NCBI GenBank assembly: GCA_027482225.1
Contig: JAIXWD010000001.1
Coordinates: 28,053 to 92,052, forward strand
Source of the DNA: Bacteroidota bacterium
Lineage (GTDB): Bacteria > Bacteroidota > Bacteroidia > UKL13-3
Reading direction: 5' to 3'
Length of the DNA stretch: 64,000 nucleotides
In this document: in pieces, positions 35,401 through 44,317 of the stretch
Numbering within the stretch: the first letter of the stretch is position 1
Layout: every line of letters begins with the position of its first letter
Made by a program: the position numbers and the translations under genes
The notes under the pieces: model-generated
The model's input: only the letters and a program-made list of their open reading frames with translations
The model's database searches: none
What the model was told of the DNA's origin: nothing

Positions 35401-37664
35401 TATACAGTTTAATTAATAGTTCAACCAATGATAACAATGGTTTTTTTATTAGTGGGAATGAGATAAGAACCAATAATATTTTTAACTACGAAGCCAAACA
35501 AATACACATTATTCAGGTTCAAACATCAGATACTAAAGGTGGAATTTTCACTCAGCAGTTTTCTATTAGCATAATAGATAGCAACGATATTCCGAGTGAT
35601 ATTATACTTTCAAATAATTTTGTTTCAGAAAATTCAACTACTTCAAGTTTTATAGGATTATTAAACACGGTAGATCCTGACGCTCCAGGTGGATTTGTTT
35701 ACTCTCTTGTTAATGGGGTTGGATCTAATGACAATTTAAGCTTTAGAGTTAGTAATGATTCATTATATGGATCAGTAATATTTAATTTCGAAACCAAAAA
35801 GTTGTTTAATATAAGAATGAGAACCACCGATGCTGGTAATTTATTTTTTGAAAAAACATTCGTTATAAATATTATTGATGTTAATGATGTACCAACAGAC
35901 ATTCAGCTCTCATCGAATGAAATAAGGGAAAACATGCCAACTCGAACAGTGGTTTGTAATTTATCTACTATTGATGAAGATTTGGCAAACACCTATTCGT
36001 ATAGCTTAGTTAGTGGTGCTGGTTCAACCAATAATAATAGCTTTGTTGTTCAAGGTAATCAACTCAGAACAAATGGTATTTTTAATTACGAAACAGCATC
36101 ATCTTATAGCATACGATTAAGTACAAGCGACCTAAATGGAGGCGTTTACGAAAAAGTATTTACTATAAATGTTTTAGATAGTAATGATGCACCAACAAAT
36201 ATTATTTTAAATAATAATATTGTAACAGAAAATTTATCTGCAGGTGCTAAGGTTGCCAACTTATCAACTATTGATCAAGATCCTGCAGATCAGTTTGTAT
36301 ATAATTTTGATGATGCAATAAGTGGAGATAATAATAGCTTCTTTATTTTAGGCAACGAGCTAAGAACTGCAGTCACCTTTAACTATGAGAATAAAAGTCT
36401 TTATGTTATCTATTTAAAAACAACAGATCAAAGCGGAGCTGCGTTTTCTAAACAGTTTATAATTACCATTAAAGACACCAATGATGTGCCAACGTTGTTA
36501 AGTCTAAATAATAATACCATGTTCGAAAATAGACCTATTGGAACATATGTTGGAAGGCTTTCAACTACCGACCCTGATCAGGCATCTAGTTTTGCTTATT
36601 CTTTAACAAGTGGTGAAGGGGCAACAAATAATTCATTGTTTTATATTTCTCAAGATTCAATATACAGTAATCAGATATTTAATTTCGAAAACAAACGCAC
36701 CTATTCTATACGTGTAAGAAGCAATGATCAGATAAACTCATTTATAGAAAGCCCTTTTACAATAAGCGTTTTAGATGCAGGTGATGCTCCAACTGAGTTG
36801 AAAATTTCTAATGCTAAATTACAAGAAAATGATTCTATACAAAAAAGTATAGGCATATTTACTACTGCTGATGAGGATGCAAATGAAAGTCATAGTTACT
36901 CATTTGTATCTGGAACTGGTGATCAAGATAATGGATCATTTATTATTGAAGGCAGAACCTTGTTTAGTAATTTTATTGCAGATTTTGAGAATAAAAGCTC
37001 TTATTCTATTAGAATTAGGGTGGAAGACAAAGACGGTGAAACATTTGAAAACACTTTTGTAATTAACGTAATTGATACCAAAGAAAAACCGAATATAGAT
37101 GATCAAACTTTTACTATAAAGGAGAACGATCCTGCTGGAACAAGCATTGGAGTTATCTCATCATCAAGCCCTGATGCATCCGCTGTTCTAAAGTATAGTA
37201 TCATTACCTCAACTGATTTCTTTGAAATAGATGAAAATACTGGATTGCTAACTAATACTGTAGCATTCGATTATGAGAAAACAAATCGATACAAAATAAA
37301 AGTATTGGTAAAGGATAATCAATCAATTACTACAGTTTTGGCAGATACAGCAGAGATAACAATAAATGTACTAGACGAGATAGAGCTTAACAAACCTTTA
37401 CCAGTAAACAATTTTATGTCGCCAGATGGTGACGGAGTAAACGATTTTTTTGAAATAGAAAACGTATCACTATACGCTGATTATAGTTTAAAAATATTTA
37501 ATGATATTGGTGTTGAATTGTATTCTATAAAGGCTAATTACCAAAACGATTGGAATGGAACGGTTGGGGGTATTAGGATAACAAATGGTGTTTACTATTA
37601 CTTATTTTATAATAGCAATACCGGAAAAGAATTTAAGGGCACATTAAATGTTTTTGTTAAGTAA
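32481..37664 (+). CDS. Giant cadherin-repeat protein with gliding-motility-type (type B) C-terminal domain
   Basis: 1727 residues from the ATG at 32481; a TTG six bases earlier is less likely. The signal peptide ends near ARAA. An N-terminal domain starting NWTVNPSSFQFSM matches a domain of the upstream giant. About fifteen cadherin-like repeats of roughly 100 residues follow, each opening DAPTxxxxSNxxxxEN with DPD or DED calcium-type motifs. The C-terminal 90 residues (NNFMSPDGDGVNDFF, NDWNG, TNGVYYYLF) form the gliding motility-associated/type B T9SS sorting domain. It lies 15 bp after the first giant and 17 bp before the PorP/SprF gene. SprB-like adhesins use such pairs; motility is not proven. 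Confidence 0.93.
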   Translation: MRICKLLVAFVVLLFVIQARAAAPNWTVNPSSFQFSMTVTSVANVNCIELANPTNRVAAFVGSTCRGVSSTSTVINGKFIAYLIVYSNINAGETVTFKIYNALNDTIYDATGGVVFQDNASFGVTTSPYTLKNNNAPTAISISNSIISEGLPVNSIIGSLTSLDPDSPETFTYSLVAGNGSTDNASFNLLGSSLRSSAIFDFGVKNSYSIRVRTTDSRACFFEREFIITIRDVNGPPTGISLSNIDVTENKNTPTLVGVFSPIDNDSGDTHTYTLVPGFGSTNNGNFSITGNTLRSLISFNFEVKNFYNIRVRVTDAANTFFERTFVITVKDTNDEPTNIQINGSSIGANIRENRPIGSVVGNFTTTDEDAISTFNYSFVNTSGNNNDQFLIVGNQLRTNNLFDFETRQNYIIYVRTDDDGGAFFTKQFVIGIIDSNDAPTNINMSNNVIFENSAQTAFISKLSATDPDATGTYSYSLVAGAGSSGNSSFLIRNDSLFANAIFDFETTNSYSIRIQVSDGFGGTLQQNKTITILDGNDAPININLSQNQIDENSPSNTPIGNLTAIDQDVSNTFTYSLTSGTGSTDNNSFNISGNVLRSSITFDFEIKSVYSIRLRVTDNVGAFFDKQFTITVNNLIDAPTNIVISNDTISENQPSNSLIGLLSSTTQDTITSYTYTFDNSAPGNDNASFIISGNQLRTNAVFNFEAKSTYTIYVRSTLGTVSFVKAIQIFIRNINDAPTDVYFNSTSITENRPSGSFIGILNTVDPDVGNTFTYSLVAGLGSTHNASFLIRNDSLFSAATLNFELISTLLIRVQTQDNGLLTFQKAFVINVTDSNDAPTSLSISNKMINENMVIGTSIGTFATVDPDPNQSFTYSLISGTGGVDNNRFYIAGNQLFTNAVFNFENKRSYAIRVQTSDGNGGVLSDTFTINIVDVNDNPTALALSNNVIKENKNVGSLIGLLSTTDEDTLSQFVYSLINSSTNDNNGFFISGNEIRTNNIFNYEAKQIHIIQVQTSDTKGGIFTQQFSISIIDSNDIPSDIILSNNFVSENSTTSSFIGLLNTVDPDAPGGFVYSLVNGVGSNDNLSFRVSNDSLYGSVIFNFETKKLFNIRMRTTDAGNLFFEKTFVINIIDVNDVPTDIQLSSNEIRENMPTRTVVCNLSTIDEDLANTYSYSLVSGAGSTNNNSFVVQGNQLRTNGIFNYETASSYSIRLSTSDLNGGVYEKVFTINVLDSNDAPTNIILNNNIVTENLSAGAKVANLSTIDQDPADQFVYNFDDAISGDNNSFFILGNELRTAVTFNYENKSLYVIYLKTTDQSGAAFSKQFIITIKDTNDVPTLLSLNNNTMFENRPIGTYVGRLSTTDPDQASSFAYSLTSGEGATNNSLFYISQDSIYSNQIFNFENKRTYSIRVRSNDQINSFIESPFTISVLDAGDAPTELKISNAKLQENDSIQKSIGIFTTADEDANESHSYSFVSGTGDQDNGSFIIEGRTLFSNFIADFENKSSYSIRIRVEDKDGETFENTFVINVIDTKEKPNIDDQTFTIKENDPAGTSIGVISSSSPDASAVLKYSIITSTDFFEIDENTGLLTNTVAFDYEKTNRYKIKVLVKDNQSITTVLADTAEITINVLDEIELNKPLPVNNFMSPDGDGVNDFFEIENVSLYADYSLKIFNDIGVELYSIKANYQNDWNGTVGGIRITNGVYYYLFYNSNTGKEFKGTLNVFVK
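32887..37380 (+). repeat. Array of about 15 cadherin-like repeats (about 300 bp each)
   Basis: Repeat openings recur at roughly 300-bp spacing, for example GPPTGISLSN, DAPTNINMSN, DAPTNIVISN, DVPTDIQLSS and DAPTELKISN, each followed by an EN dipeptide, a D-x-D turn and a FNFE or FNYE strand. At the DNA level the units differ widely, so the array is old or under diversifying drift, unlike the near-identical array at the right end of the window. The final unit (KPNIDDQTF) is the most divergent. Confidence 0.88.
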
Positions 37665-37681
37665 TTAAATAGACTTAGATC

Positions 37682-38611
37682 ATGATGAAATTTATAAAAT
37701 TAACAATTGTATTTACAGCACTACATTTTTTTGTAAATAACGCTAATGCTCAATACCGCGAAACGTTTTACACTACATTGTTAAACCCATTTATTGCTAA
37801 CCCTGCTGTTGCAGGTACATCAGGTGCCCCATTTGCTATGTTTAATGCCCGTACTTTAGTTGGTGGTGCTAGTTCTTCTGCTCGTACAATCAACTTTAGT
37901 GTACACACACCTTTAAATAATGTACCAAAGTATGGTAACTCTTCAGTTGGTTTAAAGTTTATTAGTCATAATGCAGGTGTTTTTCAAACTACCAACGCTG
38001 AGGCTGCCTATTCTGTTAAAGTAGATTTATCACGGGATGATCATTTGAGCTTAGGATTAAGTCTTGGGTTTATTCAAACTACCTTAGATAAAGATTTATT
38101 GAGTTCAAATGTTAATCTTGCAGATCCTAATATTGATGCCCCACAACTGAATCAGTTTTTATTTACAACAGGTGCAGGCATACTTTACCAAAATCGTAAC
38201 GGTTTAGAGCTTTATGCAGCATCACCAATGTTGGTAAGCGTTTCTGAACCACTAAGTGCATTTGCCCTAGTTGGTGCTAGTTATAAACTTAAATTGGGTG
38301 GACACTCGTCAACCAACTATTTAAAGCCTGTAATTAATTTTTATAATTTTACCAATACACAAAAAGTAATTGATGGACTATTAGGTATGTATTTTAATGA
38401 CGCCTTTAAGATACAACTTGGTTATAGATCAAGTGGAGCTGCTGTTGCAGGACTTGGTTTTAATATCAATAGTTTTTTGGTTGCCTACAATTACTTTCAC
38501 TTTACGGGTGAGTTCACTCGATTTGCACCTGCTCAAAATGAAATTGCTATTGCATTTAAGTTTAAGCCTCAACGTAAATCTGGTAGACGTGGTGATGCGA
38601 ATTATTGGTAA
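37682..38611 (+). CDS. PorP/SprF family type IX secretion-associated outer membrane protein
   Basis: 309 residues with a signal peptide ending ANAQ24, then YRETFYTTLLNPFIANPAVAG, the typical opening of the PorP/SprF family, and a series of amphipathic strands suggesting an outer-membrane beta-barrel. SprF-type proteins are encoded next to large type B cargo proteins and are needed for their export or anchoring. That fits the cadherin-repeat protein 17 bp upstream. The ATG at 37682 is followed by a second in-frame ATG. A terminator follows 27 bp after the stop. Confidence 0.93.
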   Translation: MMKFIKLTIVFTALHFFVNNANAQYRETFYTTLLNPFIANPAVAGTSGAPFAMFNARTLVGGASSSARTINFSVHTPLNNVPKYGNSSVGLKFISHNAGVFQTTNAEAAYSVKVDLSRDDHLSLGLSLGFIQTTLDKDLLSSNVNLADPNIDAPQLNQFLFTTGAGILYQNRNGLELYAASPMLVSVSEPLSAFALVGASYKLKLGGHSSTNYLKPVINFYNFTNTQKVIDGLLGMYFNDAFKIQLGYRSSGAAVAGLGFNINSFLVAYNYFHFTGEFTRFAPAQNEIAIAFKFKPQRKSGRRGDANYW

Positions 38612-38637
38612 TCATTATTGATTGTTATACCTTATGT

Positions 38638-38667
38638 AAAAGGCCGAATTAAACTTCGGCCTTTTTT
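38638..38667 (+). terminator. Rho-independent terminator of the T9SS cargo operon
   Basis: A GC-rich stem AAGGCCGAA / TTCGGCCTT (38640-38648 with 38655-38663), loop TTAAAC, is followed by a T run to 38667. It lies just after the PorP/SprF stop. Confidence 0.9.
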
Positions 38668-39012
38668 ATTTTGCCACATAGGTATAACCAATAGCTAATT
38701 AAGAAATTCAACATGTAAACTAAAATCCCTTCTTTTAATGGGGCTCATTAGTATAATTAAATTGGTATCCGACAAATGTAAAATACCTACTTTATAACAT
38801 TACTAGGCCTAAAATTATAACTGATTTCTTCAATTAATTAGATGAAACACGGCAATAAACCATGTGATGTTTGTTAAGTGTTATTAGGAGATTAATTATA
38901 TTAAAAGGTAACGCTTTTAAAGACTGTTTTGCTTGGAAGAAAGTATTACAAAATTAGGAGAAAACGTTTTACCCCAAACAAGTTATAAATAATTGGTGTT
39001 GTAATAAAATAC
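38668..39012. other. Intergenic region between convergent genes
   Basis: About 345 bp of AT-rich sequence between the terminator and the stop of the minus-strand secreted protein. Only very short open frames occur, and no RNA gene or repeat was seen. Confidence 0.6.
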
Positions 39013-41481
39013 TTATTTTGATGCACAAGCATCGCAATACATTTTTTTGATATGTAGGTTTTCAAAAAACTTAAACGAAACTTTTGACTTTGAAAATATT
39101 TCGCAAAACACTTCTGGGTTTGTTTTTTGTAGTTTTTTAAACACCCCTTGGTATTGTTTTTCAAAGGCCTCTAATTTACTAGCTTTACCATAGTACAACA
39201 TGCGTAAGCAAAACTCTTTGCATAACAATTTATTGTCATCATCAACATCTTTGTAATGATCAAACAATATTTGTGCAGCCAAATCAAATCGTTTTTGTTC
39301 AGCATAATAATCGGCTAAAAATACAGATTCTAATATTGGGCTGCTTTGTGATAGTTCCTTTATGTTTTTGTATGATTCTGCTTTTTTAGATTTACGTGCA
39401 TCGTTTGTTACTGGATGAAACCTTGACCTTAATGTGTTGTATAAATTAACAGGAATTACTGTGGCTGTTAATGAACTGAATAGAGAGGAAAGTATTTGCA
39501 ATTCTTCTCTGCGCGTGTTATTATCTAATTTACTTGATGAATTAAGCTTCAGCGCAAGGTAGTTATATTTAATAATTGGATTGTTTATATCCAAGGTTCT
39601 TAACTCATCAAAACGTGAAAGTTTTTCTGCATCATTGTTTATAAATAAGTACTTGTTATTTAATAAAGCAATGTACTTCTTATCATTTGGTATTGGCACA
39701 GCCATAAACTTTTCATAGCTTACTTTACCCATTTGGAATAATTTAATTAGAGCAGTTTGGTTATTTAATGCGCGCTTCACATCTTTCTTTTCAATTGCTT
39801 TTTGTATGCGGTATGCCCAATAATCGTCCTCACTTAATTTCTTTAAATCAAATGCTACGCGCATGTCTAAACTTGCAAATCGCTCTGCCTGTAGCAAGTA
39901 TTCTATTTTATGTGACAAAGCTGTGTCTTTGTTCAATTGCATACGCACATATGCAGGTGTACTATCAGCTAAGTAATAATAGTTAGTTAATACTATTTGT
40001 TTGCGGAAAATATCCCAAGAATTACCTTGCTTAACCGTATATTTTATTTTAGTACCCGCTTGTTGTTGTTCTAAAACTTTTATAATGCTCGCAGAACGTT
40101 TACGCTGTAGCTCAAAATTCTTCACCGAATCGCCCTCCATGGATGAGTAGGCAGTAATTTTTATTTCTTGTATTATAAATTTAGGTTCGTTTAAGCTATC
40201 AATAATGGGTGATATATCACTTTGTTTGTATTCAAATTTATTGCGCTCAAAAGGAATATTCCAACTTAAGGTTTTCACTTCAATAAAAGGCTCTGGTGTT
40301 TTAGCCGTTTGAGTGTCTAGAAGTAATGGTAATTCTTCAAAAGCAACCGGAGTAAAGTATGGCTTTAAACGGTTGAGTTTGTCATAAAAATCATATACCT
40401 CGCATTTTACTTTTTCATCGCAGTACTTTACTACTTTAATACCAATTTCAAAATTTTCCGAGAATCCTTCAGGTAGTTTATCAATAGTTAAATCGCCTTT
40501 AGCCGTTAACCCACTTAATTTAACAGGCCTTAAACCAATTTGTAAACCTGCTTGAGATGCTGCCCCAACAGAAATATTGTACGAGGTATTACAAGGGAAT
40601 TGAGATTTTTCAATGATGTAAATTAATAGCCTGTCGTTGTTATCAGCTATTAGTTTGGTGGTATTTCTATCGTCACTTATAAAGTATTTTTTAAAATCCT
40701 CACGTAGGTAAAGTTTTTTATCTTTAATGTAAAAACCCTTATCAATATCAACTTTACTAAACAATTCTTTTAAATCATCAAATGCATTGCAAACAGTTCC
40801 TTCATCACATTTTCCGAATACACAATTAATACGACAACCTGTTCTTCTCATCCACCAATGAAACCCATGTGTATTTACTTTGTAGTTCTTGTCTAATTCT
40901 TTACTATGCGCTGATGTATTATTGATGATGTTAATATCACCCATTATTAGACAGAAATAAACCTTATTACCAATTGGATCAAAAGAACCTCTTAAACCTG
41001 CACAGTATAAATCAGGTCGGGTATATAATTTTTTGAAACTGGTTTTATCTAATTTTTTAATCAGCTTGGCAAGTAATTCGCTTGTGGTATAATCAATGCC
41101 ACGGCTGTTCTTCACTGCTTCGCTAATAATAATTTCTTGCGGTATCCCATCTTTAATTCCACCAAAAAAAGTTACTCGCAAGGCTGCTGTACTTTTCTTT
41201 AATTCTTTTTGCGTATTGGTTTCAGCTTTTACTAAAGTACAATAATTTGCTTGGTCTTGAGCCGTATTTTCCATCACCTCAGTTAATACCAAGTCTTCCA
41301 TACTTGCAGCTATGCGTTGGGAATTTAAATAGTTGAACAATGCGCTATTTAACGAATCAATATCAACGTCTTGTGCTTTTAGCGAAAATCCAATAAAAAG
41401 CACCAAAAGTGCGAGTACAGTTTTTGTGATGAAGGTTTTCAATAAGGTTGAAATTTTGTCCAATATACAAATTGTAATCAT
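39013..41481 (-). CDS. Secreted protein with CAP-like N-terminal and OmpA-like central region
   Basis: 822 residues from the ATG at 41481; a GTG at 41541 would add 20 residues ahead of the hydrophobic segment, and an internal TTG would give a more standard signal peptide ending SLKAQ. After the signal, SLNSALFNYLNSQRIAASM and AQDQANYC resemble the start of CAP/SCP-family domains. A Cys-rich stretch RRTGCRINCVFGKCDEGTVC follows. Around 435-470, ITAYSSMEGDSVKNFELQRK resembles the OmpA C-terminal peptidoglycan-binding motif. The last 300 residues look helical, TPR-like. The function is unknown; it is probably periplasmic or outer-membrane attached. It is transcribed divergently from the aldehyde dehydrogenase gene. 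Confidence 0.65.
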   Translation of the reverse strand: MITICILDKISTLLKTFITKTVLALLVLFIGFSLKAQDVDIDSLNSALFNYLNSQRIAASMEDLVLTEVMENTAQDQANYCTLVKAETNTQKELKKSTAALRVTFFGGIKDGIPQEIIISEAVKNSRGIDYTTSELLAKLIKKLDKTSFKKLYTRPDLYCAGLRGSFDPIGNKVYFCLIMGDINIINNTSAHSKELDKNYKVNTHGFHWWMRRTGCRINCVFGKCDEGTVCNAFDDLKELFSKVDIDKGFYIKDKKLYLREDFKKYFISDDRNTTKLIADNNDRLLIYIIEKSQFPCNTSYNISVGAASQAGLQIGLRPVKLSGLTAKGDLTIDKLPEGFSENFEIGIKVVKYCDEKVKCEVYDFYDKLNRLKPYFTPVAFEELPLLLDTQTAKTPEPFIEVKTLSWNIPFERNKFEYKQSDISPIIDSLNEPKFIIQEIKITAYSSMEGDSVKNFELQRKRSASIIKVLEQQQAGTKIKYTVKQGNSWDIFRKQIVLTNYYYLADSTPAYVRMQLNKDTALSHKIEYLLQAERFASLDMRVAFDLKKLSEDDYWAYRIQKAIEKKDVKRALNNQTALIKLFQMGKVSYEKFMAVPIPNDKKYIALLNNKYLFINNDAEKLSRFDELRTLDINNPIIKYNYLALKLNSSSKLDNNTRREELQILSSLFSSLTATVIPVNLYNTLRSRFHPVTNDARKSKKAESYKNIKELSQSSPILESVFLADYYAEQKRFDLAAQILFDHYKDVDDDNKLLCKEFCLRMLYYGKASKLEAFEKQYQGVFKKLQKTNPEVFCEIFSKSKVSFKFFENLHIKKMYCDACASK

Positions 41482-41595
41482 TTGACAAATAAATATGTGT
41501 GATTTAAAATAAATATGTGTATGGTAAGTTATACACTTCACTTGTTCTTTAATGAAATTAGCTAGATTTGTGCCTAATAATTAAGTATAAAAAAC

Positions 41596-43128
41596 ATGAT
41601 AAATGACGTGTTAAAAGTCCTAAACATTTTAGATGTTAACAACGGTACTTCCACCGGACAAAGCCATTTTAGTTCTAATGATGCACCTATTAAATCGATT
41701 TTTTCGCCTGTTGATGGTGCCTTGATTGGCAAGATAAAATACACCACCACTGAAGAATACGAAAAAGTAATAATTACAGCTGCTGAAGCTTTTAAAACAT
41801 GGAGAAAATTACCTGCTCCTAAACGTGGCGAAATTGTTCGCCAATACGGAAACTTGTTGCGAGAATATAAAGAACCTTTGGGCAAATTGGTTAGTTACGA
41901 AATGGGTAAAAGCTACCAAGAAGGTTTAGGTGAGGTGCAAGAGATGATTGATATATGTGATTTTGCTGTAGGTATCTCACGTCAGTTATATGGTTTAACT
42001 ATGCATAGCGAGCGCCCCGATCATCGCATGTATGAACAATGGCATCCACTAGGCATTGTTGGTATTATTTCGGCCTTTAATTTCCCTGTTGCAGTGTGGA
42101 GCTGGAATAGTATGCTAGCTGCAGTTTGTGGTGATGTGTGCGTTTGGAAGCCATCAGAAAAAACTCCATTAAGTGCTATTGCTTGCCAAAATTTAATGGC
42201 ACAAATTTTAAAAGCAAATAATTTACCTGAAGGAATTTTCTGTTTAATTAATGGCGATTACCAAGTAGGTGAGTTAATGACCAAGGATGAACGTGTACCT
42301 TTAATCTCTGCAACAGGATCAACCCGTATGGGTAAAATTGTTGGACAAACAGTTGGTGCACGCTTAGGTAAAAGTTTATTGGAGTTGGGAGGAAATAATT
42401 CTATTATTTTATCGCAACATGCTAATTTAGATATTGCCATTCGTGCCGTTGTGTTTGGTGCTGTTGGTACTGCCGGACAACGTTGTACCACCACTCGTAG
42501 GTTAATTATGCACAGTAGTGTGTACGATAAATTTAAGGATACCGTGGTTAAAGCATACTCGCAATTAACCATTGGCGATCCTTTAAATCCCCAAAACTTA
42601 GTTGGACCACTAATTGATAAGGACGCAGTTAATGCCTATTTAAATGCAATTGAAAAGGCAAAACAAGAAGGTGGTAAAGTGCTTTGTGGTGCTGAGGTTT
42701 TAACCGGTGCTGGTTATGAAAGTGGTTGCTATGTGAAACCTACTGTTATTGAGGCTGAGAATCATTTTGAAATTGTGCAGCATGAAACCTTTGCTCCAAT
42801 TTTATACATCATGAAATATAATTCCATTGATGAAGCCATTGCACTTCAAAATGGTGTTCGCCAAGGATTAAGTTCATCTATTTTTACAGATAACCTACAA
42901 GAGGCTGAAGCATTTTTAAGTGCTGCTGGTAGCGATTGTGGAATAGCTAACGTAAACATTGGTACAAGTGGTGCCGAAATTGGCGGTGCATTTGGTGGCG
43001 AAAAAGAAACAGGTGGCGGTCGCGAAAGTGGCAGCGATAGCTGGAAAGCATACATGCGGAGGCAAACCAATACCATTAATTATGGAAAAGAATTGCCATT
43101 GGCTCAAGGAATAGAGTTCAATATTTAA
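41596..43128 (+). CDS. Aldehyde dehydrogenase, ALDH7 (alpha-aminoadipic semialdehyde dehydrogenase)-like
   Basis: 510 residues, the usual ALDH length. The catalytic Cys297 lies in GTAGQRCTTTRR and the general base Glu263 in LLELGGNN. The NAD-binding ISAFNFPVAVWSW (158-170) and WKPSEKTPL (184-192) segments are intact. The wording of these motifs matches ALDH7A1/antiquitin-type enzymes, which oxidise alpha-aminoadipic semialdehyde in lysine breakdown. Cytoplasmic, NAD+-dependent. No other lysine-catabolism gene is in the window, so the pathway assignment rests on family resemblance. It is probably a single-gene transcript. Confidence 0.9.
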   Translation: MINDVLKVLNILDVNNGTSTGQSHFSSNDAPIKSIFSPVDGALIGKIKYTTTEEYEKVIITAAEAFKTWRKLPAPKRGEIVRQYGNLLREYKEPLGKLVSYEMGKSYQEGLGEVQEMIDICDFAVGISRQLYGLTMHSERPDHRMYEQWHPLGIVGIISAFNFPVAVWSWNSMLAAVCGDVCVWKPSEKTPLSAIACQNLMAQILKANNLPEGIFCLINGDYQVGELMTKDERVPLISATGSTRMGKIVGQTVGARLGKSLLELGGNNSIILSQHANLDIAIRAVVFGAVGTAGQRCTTTRRLIMHSSVYDKFKDTVVKAYSQLTIGDPLNPQNLVGPLIDKDAVNAYLNAIEKAKQEGGKVLCGAEVLTGAGYESGCYVKPTVIEAENHFEIVQHETFAPILYIMKYNSIDEAIALQNGVRQGLSSSIFTDNLQEAEAFLSAAGSDCGIANVNIGTSGAEIGGAFGGEKETGGGRESGSDSWKAYMRRQTNTINYGKELPLAQGIEFNI

Positions 43129-43221
43129 CCAACTTCTATAAAAGTAGTTTTACATAAGGAAATAGTTTGGATATAATTTTGGCAAGCATTTTGTAATTGA
43201 GTAAACAATAATGTGATTGTT

Positions 43222-44037
43222 ATGAGAAAATTTGTATTAACTACTGGTTTGTTTTTAGGTGCAGCTATAGCCCAAAACCCACCTATAGAGGTGCGTAAGC
43301 CAATTGAAAAGAAATATGAAATTTCTAAAAGAACAAATACTGCGTTTACCTATGGTGAAAAACTAAAATACAAAGTGTATTATGGTTTAATTAGTGGTGG
43401 TACAGCAGATTTTGAAGTGGCTAATAAACCTGCTAAAGTTAATAACCGCAATACTTTTTACATTAAAGTTTATGGTAAATCAACTGGTATGGTTGATATG
43501 ATGTTTAAAGTAAAAGACCAATTTGAATCCTACTTGGATGAAGAGGCTTTAATACCTTGGAAGGCTATAAAAAATGTGCGCGAAGGTGGATATAAAGCCA
43601 TTGATTTGGTTTTGTTTGATCATGAAAACGGTATTGCAAAAAGCAGCGTAAAAGGAAAAATAGAAATTGGTGAGCGAACACAAGATGTTGCTTCCGCAAT
43701 TTATTTTGCACGTTCAACAGATATGACCAACGCAAAACCAGGAGATGTTTTTCCAGTTAATTTTTATATGGATGGGATTAATTATCCGTTGCGTTTTAAG
43801 TTTGTAGGCAAAGAGATTTTAAAAACAGATTTAGGAACTTTTCGTACATTAAAAGTTAAACCACAATTGTTGGAAGGGCGTTTGTTTAAAGATACTGATG
43901 CACTAACCTTATGGGTAACCGATGATGAAAACAAAGTACCTATTCGTGCCGAAAGCGAAATATTTGTAGGTTCTATTAAAATGGATTTAGCAGAATTTAG
44001 CGGCTTAAGAAATCCATTTACTGCAAAAATTAAATAA
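43222..44037 (+). CDS. DUF3108-like exported protein
   Basis: 271 residues from the ATG at 43222; a GTG three codons earlier is possible. The N-terminus MRKFVLTTGLFLGAAIAQ is a signal peptide. The mature part, beginning with the FTYGEKLKYKVYYGLISGG motif and including FEVANKPAKVNNRNTFYIK and ALTLWVTDDENKVPIRAES, matches the beta-rich DUF3108 family, whose function is unknown and which is probably periplasmic in Bacteroidota. It stands alone between ALDH and a terminator hairpin. Confidence 0.85.
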   Translation: MRKFVLTTGLFLGAAIAQNPPIEVRKPIEKKYEISKRTNTAFTYGEKLKYKVYYGLISGGTADFEVANKPAKVNNRNTFYIKVYGKSTGMVDMMFKVKDQFESYLDEEALIPWKAIKNVREGGYKAIDLVLFDHENGIAKSSVKGKIEIGERTQDVASAIYFARSTDMTNAKPGDVFPVNFYMDGINYPLRFKFVGKEILKTDLGTFRTLKVKPQLLEGRLFKDTDALTLWVTDDENKVPIRAESEIFVGSIKMDLAEFSGLRNPFTAKIK

Positions 44038-44056
44038 CTTTTTTATATATAATTTG

Positions 44057-44090
44057 AAACCACAGTGCATTACAGGTGCTGTGGTTTTTT
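44057..44090 (+). terminator. Rho-independent terminator after DUF3108-like gene
   Basis: Stem AAACCACAG (44057-44065) / CTGTGGTTT (44079-44087) with a 13-nt loop and continuing T residues, 20 bp after the stop. A second, weaker inverted repeat (AAAGGTC / GACCTTT, 44097-44130) follows. The rest of the spacer to 44317 shows nothing. Confidence 0.8.
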
Positions 44091-44317
44091 GTTTAAAAAG
44101 GTCAGCAAGCCTTTAAAGCGTTAGACCTTTCCCGCATTGCTTATCAGTTGTGTCCTCAGTTGTTTTTTTGTGTAACAAGAAGGTTCACTAACCAATGCCT
44201 ATCGTAATTTTGGAACCTGCTGTTCAAGTCATTGATTACTGAACTTCTTGAAAAAATTATATCCTTTATTGTAAAAATTACACATTGCTTTCTACGTGGT
44301 TTTGCTGTGGTTAAAAC

